DNA from: DAOMNN01 sp050486545
GTDB lineage: Bacteria; Pseudomonadota; Gammaproteobacteria; Burkholderiales; Rhodocyclaceae
Length of the DNA stretch: 9,961 nt
Reading direction: 5' to 3'
Assembly: GCA_050486545.1 (NCBI GenBank)
Contig: JBJHDM010000088.1
Location: forward strand, 1 to 9,961
Below, one piece after another: positions 1 to 5,254 of the stretch. The notes under the pieces are model-generated. The model had not been told where the DNA came from and made no database searches. It saw only the letters and a program-made list of their open reading frames with translations. A program made the translations under genes and the position numbers. The first letter of the stretch is position 1. Every line of letters begins with the position of its first letter.

Positions 1-345
1 GAACGAGAACGGGAGATGGCAGATCGCGATCAGGCCCAGGCCGATGCTGATGAGCCAGAGCGCGTTCTCCAGGCCCATGACCAGGCCGATGCCGGCAAGG
101 CTCAGCAGCGCGAAGAAGGGCAGGCGCCAGGCCAGCGGCAGCCAGGCATGGATCGCGAAGCCGACGAAAGCCAGCATGGCGAGGCGCAGGAACGCGCCGG
201 ATTCGATCTGGAACTGGCGCAGCAGGACCAGCAGCAAGCCAAGCTGGGCGAGGATGACCAGATAGTCGACGAGCGAGATTCGACCTTGCTGCGCCTCATC
301 GCTGAGGGCCGGACCTGAGATCCGGGCCGCGGCTGTCACACTCAT
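1..345 (-). CDS. Probable MBOAT-family membrane protein, N-terminal 115 codons (runs off the window)
   Basis: The frame opens at ATG 345-343 and stays open to base 1, so the C-terminal part lies outside. A strong Shine-Dalgarno (GGGAGGTG on the minus strand, bases 348-355) sits just upstream and fixes the start. After a polar leader of about 25 residues come four hydrophobic segments: roughly residues 26-43, 51-71, 74-92 and 96-113. The pattern of short membrane spans with LPLAWRLPFF and a terminal ICHLPFSF resembles, from memory, the N-terminus of bacterial membrane-bound O-acyltransferase (MBOAT) proteins. The catalytic His/Asn region of MBOATs would lie beyond the window, so neither the catalytic residues nor the substrate can be judged. 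The gene lies 249 bases downstream of dsbB on the same strand and has its own candidate promoter in that gap. That it is an integral membrane protein is clear; the family is a moderate-confidence guess. Confidence 0.6.
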   Translation of the reverse strand, partial: MSVTAAARISGPALSDEAQQGRISLVDYLVILAQLGLLLVLLRQFQIESGAFLRLAMLAFVGFAIHAWLPLAWRLPFFALLSLAGIGLVMGLENALWLISIGLGLIAICHLPFSF

Positions 346-435
346 CGCACCTCCCTGACGAATCGTGTGGGAACACTACGGAGTCCGACTTCGGGAGAAC
401 CGGTGGCGGGAGCCTCCGGTCGATCCCGAATTTTC

Positions 436-463
436 AGTATGGACAGGGTCTAGAAAAATTCAA
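436..463 (-). promoter_or_regulatory. Candidate sigma-70 promoter for the MBOAT-like gene
   Basis: Reading the minus strand, TTGAAT (bases 463-458) and CATACT (441-436) are separated by 16 bases. Each matches four of six positions of the -35 and -10 consensus. They lie in a locally AT-rich patch of an otherwise GC-rich 249-base gap between dsbB and the membrane-protein gene. The -10 box is about 90 bases from the start codon, leaving a moderately long 5' leader. No terminator with a T-run was seen after dsbB, so read-through from dsbB is also possible. Confidence 0.35.
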
Positions 464-594
464 GAGGAATACCTGTGTGGGGCGGTCTGCATCGCTGAGG
501 TGCTCCGACGGGGTCGTGGCGGTGCGGCGAAGACCGGCTTCATCCGCCGCCTGCAGGCCGTGCCGAGTTCCGAAAGCTGCGAGACGCCCCGTTG

Positions 595-1098
595 TCAGGA
601 GGTCCGGCCTCCGCGCACCATCATCGCCACGGAAAAAGCCGCGACCGCCGTGAAGCACAGCAGCGACCAGTTCGCGATCGACAGGCCGAGGAAGGTCCAG
701 TCGATCGAACCGCAGTCGCCCGTCCCGCGGAAGATCATCGGCATGGCCTCGGCCAGGCCATAGACCTCCATCAGGTACTCCAGTCCCGGGCCGCACTCGG
801 CGAGGTCCGGCGGCGAGCGCTGCAGGATGGATTGCTGGACGGCGACGCCGCCCCCGGCGAGCGAGGACAGCAGGATCGACGCGGAGTAGACGAGGGTCCC
901 GGTGCGCTTCGGTCCGTGCAGGGCCGCAAGCAGGGCGAGCAAGGCCACCATCGTGAAAGCGTAGCGCTGCATGATGCACATCGGGCACGGTTCGAGCCCG
1001 CCGATGTGCTGAAGATAGAGTCCGAAACCGAGCAACGCCGTCGAGGTCACGAAGAGCGTCAGGAACAGCAGGCGTGGCGAAAGGGAAAAGAGGTTCAT
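595..1098 (-). CDS. dsbB: DsbB, disulfide bond formation protein (quinone-coupled thiol oxidase)
   Basis: This 167-residue inner-membrane protein reoxidises DsbA and passes the electrons to ubiquinone or menaquinone. It has the four-helix DsbB plan, with hydrophobic stretches at about residues 10-28, 45-61, 68-86 and 140-161. The quinone-proximal pair is CPMC at C38/C41, followed by the family signature MQRYAF with R45. The second periplasmic loop carries the pair C102 and C129. E. coli DsbB has these at 41/44 and 104/130, so spacing and length fit a complete enzyme. The frame is open further upstream, to an ATG at 1236, but the added residues are polar and lack family features; MNLFSLSPRL begins right before helix 1, so 1098 is preferred. 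No good Shine-Dalgarno precedes it. No dsbA is in the window. The downstream gene on the same strand is the MBOAT-like gene. Confidence 0.95.
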   Translation of the reverse strand: MNLFSLSPRLLFLTLFVTSTALLGFGLYLQHIGGLEPCPMCIMQRYAFTMVALLALLAALHGPKRTGTLVYSASILLSSLAGGGVAVQQSILQRSPPDLAECGPGLEYLMEVYGLAEAMPMIFRGTGDCGSIDWTFLGLSIANWSLLCFTAVAAFSVAMMVRGGRTS

Positions 1099-1290
1099 CG
1101 ATGCGGAGAAAAGTGGGCGCGTCGGTGTGCGCGGGTCGCCTTTCCGACCGGTGGCCCGGGTCGGGGTTCCCGCTATTGTCTCATGCGACCGGTGCGATCT
1201 TGAACTCGGGATATGGCGGTTCCACGGCAATCGCACATATAGACGTCATGGCGATTGCTGCAATAGCACAGGCGGCGGCTCAGGGCGTAG

Positions 1291-1320
1291 GGTGGATTCG
1301 CGCCGAAGGCGCAATCCACC
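1291..1320 (+). repeat. Hairpin 1 of repeat copy A
   Basis: GGTGGATT pairs with AATCCACC and, after one bulged C, GCGCC pairs with GGCGC around a GAA loop. This makes a near-perfect 13-base-pair stem. There is no following T-run, so it does not look like an intrinsic terminator. Confidence 0.85.
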
Positions 1321-1387
1321 AATGTGCGCGACGAGCCCACGGCGGCCGGGCAACGAACCGTTGAAGGCCGACGAATTCCGACGTTCG

Positions 1388-1406
1388 TTCGGCTTCAAGC
1401 GCCGAA
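1388..1406 (+). repeat. Covarying stem of repeat copy A
   Basis: TTCGGC (1388-1393) pairs with GCCGAA (1401-1406) around the loop TTCAAGC. In copy B the same stem (9765-9783) is TTGGGC/GCCCAA: both partners of one base pair (C1390-G1404 here, G9767-C9781 there) have changed while pairing is kept. Confidence 0.75.
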
Positions 1407-1407
1407 T

Positions 1408-1431
1408 GGCGGCTTGCTGCGCGAAGCCGCC
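1408..1431 (+). repeat. GC-rich hairpin of repeat copy A
   Basis: GGCGGCTT (1408-1415) pairs perfectly with AAGCCGCC (1424-1431) around an 8-base loop. In copy B one pair is lost (AAGCCTCC), so this stem is less well conserved than its neighbour. Confidence 0.7.
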
Positions 1432-1471
1432 CTACGCCGGTCGCATGATCCGTCGTGGATCCCCGGCGTAG

Positions 1472-1501
1472 GGTGGATTCGTGCCGAAGGCGCAATCCAC
1501 C
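1472..1501 (+). repeat. Hairpin 2 of repeat copy A (right end)
   Basis: This has the same stem as hairpin 1, starting 181 bases later in direct orientation. The inner arm is GTGCC instead of GCGCC, so the plus-strand RNA would keep pairing through a G-U pair, whereas a minus-strand RNA would have an A-C mismatch. Copy B lacks this hairpin because the IS110 end begins at the corresponding position. Confidence 0.8.
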
Positions 1502-1605
1502 AGTGTGTGTTTCGGCTCTCACATCAGGCATTTCGGCATGGCCGCTTGATGTTGCCGCCCGCTCGCGTCACCATTGGCCGAAACCCCGAAACAGGAGAGA
1601 AGCGA

Positions 1606-2496
1606 ATGGACGTCGGATTCATCGGACTCGGCCTCATGGGCCGTCCCATGGCCCTGAACCTGATCAAGGCCGGGCACACCCTTCACGTCTGGAGTCGTCG
1701 CAACGAATCGATGGCACCGCTGGTGCAGGCCGGGGCCACCGGATGCGCGAGCCCCGCGGATGTCGCGGGCCGCAGCGAGGTGGTCATCAGCATGGTGGCC
1801 GATGCGCCGGACGTCGAACAGGTCGCCCTCGGTCCCGACGGGGTCGCGGATGGTGCGCGCTCCGGACTGATCTTCGTCGACATGAGCACGATCGCGCCGG
1901 CTGCGGCCCAGTCGATCGCCGGACGGCTGGCCGAGCGCGGGGTCACGATGCTCGATGCGCCTGTTTCCGGCGGCGAGACCGGGGCGATCGAGGGTACGCT
2001 CACGATCATGGTCGGAGGCGATCCGGTCGATTTCCGCAAGGTCTCCCCGCTGTTCGAAGCCATGGGCAGGACCGTGTCGCTGATCGGCGGCACCGGAGCG
2101 GGGCAGGTCGCCAAGGCCTGCAACCAGATCCTTACCGGGGTCGGCGTCGCGGCCGTCGCCGAGGCGCTGAACTTCGCGCAGAAGAGCGGCGTCGATCCGG
2201 TGCGCGTTCGCGAGGCGCTGATGGGCGGCTTCGCGTATTCGCGCATCCTCGAGAACCACGGCAAGCGAATGCTCGACCGCAACTTCTGTCCCGGTTTCAA
2301 GGCGTGGATGCACCAGAAGGACATGCGCATCGTGCTCGAGGAAGCCCATCGCCTCGGCCTGGCCTTGCCTTCGGCCGCGGCGACGGCGCAGATGTTCAAC
2401 GCGATGGTCGGAAGCGGCCTGGGCGAAGAGGACTCGGTGGCCATGCTCAAGCTGCTCGAACGCATGAGCGGCGCGGACCAGGAGGAAAAGTCATGA
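1606..2496 (+). CDS. NAD(P)-dependent beta-hydroxyacid dehydrogenase (3-hydroxyisobutyrate dehydrogenase / GLYR family), paralog 1
   Basis: This 296-residue cytosolic oxidoreductase interconverts a 3- or 2-hydroxyacid with its semialdehyde or keto form; relatives use tartronate semialdehyde, glyoxylate, succinic semialdehyde or 3-hydroxyisobutyrate. The N-terminal Rossmann motif is GFIGLGLMG (4-12). The end of beta-2 is VWSRR (28-32), with basic rather than acidic residues, which favours NADP(H). The substrate loop is DAPVSGG (117-123). The catalytic lysine is K170 in GAGQVAKACNQ. From memory of plant GLYR1 work, the key residues T95, S121, K170, F231 and D239 all occur here at the same numbers. 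The ATG at 1606 is preferred because AGGAGA lies 7 bases upstream and the Rossmann fold starts at residue 3; the longer open frame runs back into the repeat. The stop overlaps the next gene (ATGA), giving coupled translation with a clear paralog. The substrate is unknown. Confidence 0.93.
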   Translation: MDVGFIGLGLMGRPMALNLIKAGHTLHVWSRRNESMAPLVQAGATGCASPADVAGRSEVVISMVADAPDVEQVALGPDGVADGARSGLIFVDMSTIAPAAAQSIAGRLAERGVTMLDAPVSGGETGAIEGTLTIMVGGDPVDFRKVSPLFEAMGRTVSLIGGTGAGQVAKACNQILTGVGVAAVAEALNFAQKSGVDPVRVREALMGGFAYSRILENHGKRMLDRNFCPGFKAWMHQKDMRIVLEEAHRLGLALPSAAATAQMFNAMVGSGLGEEDSVAMLKLLERMSGADQEEKS

Positions 2497-3368
2497 GAGT
2501 CGGATTCATCGGCCTGGGCGTCATGGGGCGGCCGATGGCGGGGCATCTGCTCGCCGCCGGCCATGAGCTGGCGGTCTGGGCGCGGCGGCCCGAGTCGACC
2601 GCGCCGCTTGCCGAACAGGGTGCGCTGGTCTGCGCATCGCCGGCCGAACTGGCAGCGCGCAGCGAAGTCGTCATCACCATCGTTACCAACAGTCGCGACG
2701 TGGAAGGCGTGGCTTTCGGCGCCAGAGGCCTGGCCGAGGGCTTCGTCGCCGGCAGCGTGCACGTCGACATGAGCACCATCGCTCCGTCCACGGCCCGCGC
2801 TCTGGCCGAGCGCTATGCGGCCCGGGACGTGGGCTGGATCGATGCGCCCGTCTCGGGCGGTGAACGGGCGGCGACCGAGGCGTCGCTCGCGATCATGGCC
2901 GGTGGAAAGGCCGAGACCCTCGCCTGGGTCCGTCCGCTGCTCGACTGCCTGGGGCGTACCCTCGTGCATGTCGGGGATGCGGGGGCCGGCCAGGTGGCAA
3001 AGGCCTGCAACCAGATGGTCATGGTCTCGGCGATCCAGGCCTGCGCCGAGGCGATGCACCTGGGGCGAGCGAACAAGGTCGACCTCGTCGCCCTGCGCAA
3101 TGCGCTGATGGGCGGCTCGGCAAACTCGAAGATGCTCGATCTCATGGGTGACCGCATGGTGCGTCGCGACTTCGTCAACGGCATCCAGGCACGGTTGCAT
3201 CACAAGGACTTCGGCATCGTCCTGAACGAAGCGGCCGCGCTGGGCACGCCGCTTCCCGTCGCCGCCCAGGTCTGGCAGCAACTCAACGCCTTGATGGGGC
3301 AGGGCTGGGGCATGGACGACACCTCCAGCCTGTTGCGCGTGCTCGAACAGGCGAGCGGCGAGGACTAG
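2493..3368 (+). CDS. NAD(P)-dependent beta-hydroxyacid dehydrogenase (3-hydroxyisobutyrate dehydrogenase / GLYR family), paralog 2
   Basis: This 291-residue protein aligns with paralog 1 without gaps over most of its length, so the pair looks like an old tandem duplication. It keeps GFIGLGVMG (4-12), VWARR (28-32, again NADP(H)-like), VDMSTIAP (91-98), DAPVSGG (117-123), the catalytic K170 in GAGQVAKACNQ, and HKD with D239. The position equivalent to F231 is isoleucine (NGIQARLHHKD versus PGFKAWMHQKD in paralog 1), a difference near the active site that could change substrate or cofactor handling. The ATG overlaps the stop of paralog 1, with AGGAGG at 2480-2485. The gene ends at TAG 3366-3368, four bases into the end of the convergent aldolase gene. 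The two enzymes may have different substrates or form mixed oligomers. The substrate is not known. Confidence 0.93.
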   Translation: MRVGFIGLGVMGRPMAGHLLAAGHELAVWARRPESTAPLAEQGALVCASPAELAARSEVVITIVTNSRDVEGVAFGARGLAEGFVAGSVHVDMSTIAPSTARALAERYAARDVGWIDAPVSGGERAATEASLAIMAGGKAETLAWVRPLLDCLGRTLVHVGDAGAGQVAKACNQMVMVSAIQACAEAMHLGRANKVDLVALRNALMGGSANSKMLDLMGDRMVRRDFVNGIQARLHHKDFGIVLNEAAALGTPLPVAAQVWQQLNALMGQGWGMDDTSSLLRVLEQASGED

Positions 3369-4024
3369 CCGTCGTTGGGTACCGCCCGGCCGTACCAGCC
3401 GAAGCGGGCGATCGCCTCGGCCATCTCGTCGGGCGTGAGCAGTACCGGCGGGCCGATCAGCAGGGTACGCCAGTATTGTTCGCACAGGGTTTCGAACTCG
3501 ATCGCGATCGCGAGCGCGTGATCGAGATCGCGGCCGAACACCACCATGCCGTGATTGGCGATCAGGCACGCGCTGCGGTCTTCCATCGCGGCCAGCACCT
3601 TGTCTGACAATGCCGGCGTGCCGAAGGTCGCATACCCGGCGCAACGGACGTTTTCGCCGCCGAAGCGGGCGATCATGTAGTGGAAGGGCGGGATCTCGAT
3701 CCGCTGGCAGGCCAGGGCGGTGGCGAACGGCGCGTGCGCGTGGATGACCGCACCGGCTTCGGGCCGTCGCGCATACAGTTCCGCATGGAAGCGCCACTCG
3801 CTCGAAGGCGCCAGCTTGCCGACGGCCTTGCCGTCGGCGGCCACGCGCACCATGTCTTCGGCGTGGCAGGATTCGGGCGCAAGACCGCTGGGCGTGATCA
3901 GCATGCCGCCGGGCACGCGGACGCTGGCGTTCCCGGCCGTGCCCGCGTTCAGGCGCGCCGTGGTCATCGCACGGGCGGTCGCGAGCAAGGCCTCGCGCAG
4001 GCGGATCTCCCCGGTCGTCGTCAT
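3365..4024 (-). CDS. Class II (zinc) aldolase, L-fuculose-1-phosphate aldolase type; possible 5-methylthioribulose/5-deoxyribulose-1-phosphate aldolase
   Basis: This 219-residue cytosolic aldolase matches E. coli FucA almost end to end (NAGTAGNASVR, GMLITPSG, SSEWRFH, FHYMIA, YATFGT). The catalytic glutamate is E76 in SSEWRFH (FucA E73). The zinc ligands are H95 and H97 in HAH, and H158 (FucA H92, H94, H155). Y116 and the C-terminal Y211 match FucA Y113 and Y209. Family chemistry is retro-aldol cleavage of a ketose-1-phosphate to DHAP plus an aldehyde. The start at 4024 overlaps the mtnA stop (ATGA), so the two are translationally coupled. Pairing with an MtnA-type isomerase points to cleavage of 5-(methylthio)ribulose-1-phosphate or 5-deoxyribulose-1-phosphate (DHAP shunt / DrdA type) rather than fuculose-1-phosphate. 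MtnB dehydratase is a distant member of this superfamily but is less similar in the E76 region. The exact substrate is inferred from context. Confidence 0.9.
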   Translation of the reverse strand: MTTTGEIRLREALLATARAMTTARLNAGTAGNASVRVPGGMLITPSGLAPESCHAEDMVRVAADGKAVGKLAPSSEWRFHAELYARRPEAGAVIHAHAPFATALACQRIEIPPFHYMIARFGGENVRCAGYATFGTPALSDKVLAAMEDRSACLIANHGMVVFGRDLDHALAIAIEFETLCEQYWRTLLIGPPVLLTPDEMAEAIARFGWYGRAVPNDG

Positions 4025-5085
4025 GCTTCCCCGCGCAGTGTGCGCAAGCCGTTCGGTGCGCAGAGCCCGCATTCGGTGAGGATCCCGGTGATCAGCCGGG
4101 CGGGCGTGACGTCGAACGCAGGATTGGGTGCAAGGGTTCCTGCCGGAGCAAGGCGCACCCGGACGGCATTGCCGGCTTCGATCTCTCCCGCCACCGTGCA
4201 GACTTCGTCCGGTCCGCGATCCTCGATCGGAATCCGGGCGCCGTCCGGACAGTCGAAATCGACCGTCGAGAACGGTGCGGCAACGTAGAAGGGAATCCCG
4301 TTGTCGCGGGCGGCGAGCGCCTTCAGGTAGGTGCCGACCTTGTTCGCGCTGTCGCCGTTCGCGGCCACCCGGTCCGCCCCGGTGATCACGATGTCGACCT
4401 CGCCATGCGCCATCAGGATACCTGCCGCGTTGTCGGCGATGAGGCTGTGCGGGACGCCGGCCTCGCGCAGTTCCCAGGCGGTCAGCAGCCCCTGGTTACG
4501 CGGTCGGGTTTCGCTCGCCAGCACGTGCACCGGCACGCCTCGGGCGTGCGCCTCGTAGACCGGCGCGAGCGCGGTTCCCGGCCCGAGCGTGGCCAGCGAA
4601 CCGGCGTTGCAGTGGGTCATCACCCGCACCGGGCCGTCCCGGCGTGCCGCGATCTGCGCAATCAGCGCGACGCCGTGACGACCGATCGCGGCACAGGTTT
4701 CGCAATCCTCCCTGCGGATCGCCTCGGCCTCCTCCCAGGCCGCCTCGAGGCGCATCGACGGATCGAGCGCCCGCAGCCGTTCGCGCATGCGCTCGAGCGC
4801 CCAGTGCAGGTTGACCGCCGTCGGCCGGGTCGCCGCCAGCACTTCGAGCACGTGGGCCAGGCGGCGATCGTCGGCCGCCTCGCGCAATCCGATCGCCACG
4901 CCGAACGCCGCGGTGGATCCGATCAGCGGCGCCCCGCGCACCTGCATCGTGCGGATCGCGTTCGCGACCGCGTCGAGCGTATCGAGGCGCACCGTTCGGG
5001 TGCGGTAGGGGAGCAGGGTCTGGTCGAGGATGACGACGCCGTCGCCGTCGCGGCAGATCGTCGGAATGGGGGGCATGAAGGTCAT
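4021..5085 (-). CDS. mtnA: S-methyl-5-thioribose-1-phosphate isomerase family (MtnA; possibly acts on 5-deoxyribose-1-phosphate)
   Basis: This 354-residue enzyme isomerises an aldose-1-phosphate, classically 5-methylthioribose-1-phosphate, to the ketose-1-phosphate. Visible family motifs are LDQTLLPYRT (20-29), VRGAPLIG (49-56), the catalytic cysteine C159 in THCNAG, ASETRPRNQG (190-199), and the catalytic aspartate D237 in TGADRVAANGDSANKVGT, followed by PFYVAAP (265-271). These match the Cys and Asp of Bacillus MtnA. Two in-frame ATGs are plausible, 5085 and 5076. The frame is open further upstream but carries no family sequence there. Neither start has a Shine-Dalgarno. A TAAAAT box 7 bases before 5085 raises the possibility of a leaderless transcript. 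Its stop overlaps the aldolase start. It is divergent from a YbdL-like aminotransferase. The kinase or phosphorylase that would make the substrate is not in this window. Confidence 0.93.
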   Translation of the reverse strand: MTFMPPIPTICRDGDGVVILDQTLLPYRTRTVRLDTLDAVANAIRTMQVRGAPLIGSTAAFGVAIGLREAADDRRLAHVLEVLAATRPTAVNLHWALERMRERLRALDPSMRLEAAWEEAEAIRREDCETCAAIGRHGVALIAQIAARRDGPVRVMTHCNAGSLATLGPGTALAPVYEAHARGVPVHVLASETRPRNQGLLTAWELREAGVPHSLIADNAAGILMAHGEVDIVITGADRVAANGDSANKVGTYLKALAARDNGIPFYVAAPFSTVDFDCPDGARIPIEDRGPDEVCTVAGEIEAGNAVRVRLAPAGTLAPNPAFDVTPARLITGILTECGLCAPNGLRTLRGEA

Positions 5086-5092
5086 GGAGCGT

Positions 5093-5098
5093 ATTTTA
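5093..5098 (-). promoter_or_regulatory. Candidate -10 box for mtnA, placed for a leaderless mRNA
   Basis: On the minus strand TAAAAT (5098-5093) is an isolated AT-rich box in GC-rich DNA and matches five of six -10 positions. Only 7 bases separate it from the ATG at 5085, so transcription would start at or within a base of the start codon. The hexamer 17 bases upstream (AACACG) is a poor -35. No Shine-Dalgarno precedes either possible mtnA start. Confidence 0.35.
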
Positions 5099-5189
5099 TC
5101 GGGTCTGCCGGCCGTCGTGTTTCCGCCCGGTCGCAAATCGGCCCCGGTGCCGCTCGTGCCGCCTCGTGCAGAGGGGGCAGTGCTCAAGC

Positions 5190-5218
5190 GTGAAACCGTC
5201 CGGCCGATCGGGTACAGT
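5190..5218 (+). promoter_or_regulatory. Weak candidate promoter for the aminotransferase gene
   Basis: GTGAAA (5190-5195) and TACAGT (5213-5218) are spaced by 17 bases, each with about four matches to the sigma-70 consensus. They lie 37 bases or more before the ATG at 5255 in the 169-base divergent gap with mtnA. I see no SAM riboswitch and no tandem MetJ-box-like repeats in this gap. Confidence 0.3.
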
Positions 5219-5254
5219 GATCCGGCCGGTTCATTGTCCATACAGGGTTGCACC

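Larger units (their letters stand above)
1224..1508 (+). repeat. Composite palindromic intergenic repeat, copy A
   Basis: This is an intact copy of a repeat whose second copy lies at 9634-9848 in the same orientation. Bases 1270-1471 align without gaps to 9647-9848 with 18 mismatches in 202 positions, counted by eye, and 1224-1236 matches 9634-9646 exactly. The unit contains several nested inverted repeats: a GGTGGATT/AATCCACC hairpin at each end (1291-1320 and 1472-1501), a TTCGGC/GCCGAA stem (1388-1406), a GGCGGCTT/AAGCCGCC stem (1408-1431), and long arms CCCTACGCCGG (1430-1440) and CCGGCGTAGGG (1463-1473). Copy A has 33 extra bases (1237-1269) absent from copy B. The structure suggests a REP/MITE-like dispersed element. 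No open frame in it looks like a protein. Confidence 0.85.
1099..1605. other. Intergenic region between divergent dsbB and the first dehydrogenase gene
   Basis: This 507-base stretch carries no convincing gene. Most of it (1224-1508) is composite repeat copy A. The left part (1099-1223) should hold the dsbB promoter, but no clear -35/-10 pair was found; a weak GACAAT-like box is near 1177-1182 on the minus strand. It also contains a short inverted repeat, CCGACC (1144-1149) with GGTCGG (1159-1164). The right part (1509-1605) is the leader of the dehydrogenase gene and ends in a good Shine-Dalgarno (AGGAGA, 1593-1598). Open frames crossing the region differ in every reading and show no codon or protein-family signal. 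Confidence 0.6.

Noticed and set aside
16..318. A 100-codon plus-strand open frame at the left edge
   Set aside because: Its Gln/Asp/Glu-rich product is the complement of the membrane protein gene at 1-345, which has a strong Shine-Dalgarno and clear hydrophobic segments.
1241..1248. AGACGTCA resembling a MetJ box
   Set aside because: It is a single copy within the repeat insertion, not upstream of a methionine-related gene, and MetJ operators need tandem boxes.
1291..1320. Repeat hairpins as intrinsic terminators or a CRISPR-like array
   Set aside because: There is no T-run after any of the hairpins, and only two spaced copies of the unit are present per element, without regular short spacers.
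1683..3797. A 704-codon open frame on the minus strand opposite the dehydrogenases and aldolase
   Set aside because: It lies antisense to the dehydrogenase genes with intact catalytic motifs, and overlaps the aldolase gene in another frame. Its translation is low-complexity Arg/His/Ala-rich sequence typical of GC-rich shadow frames.
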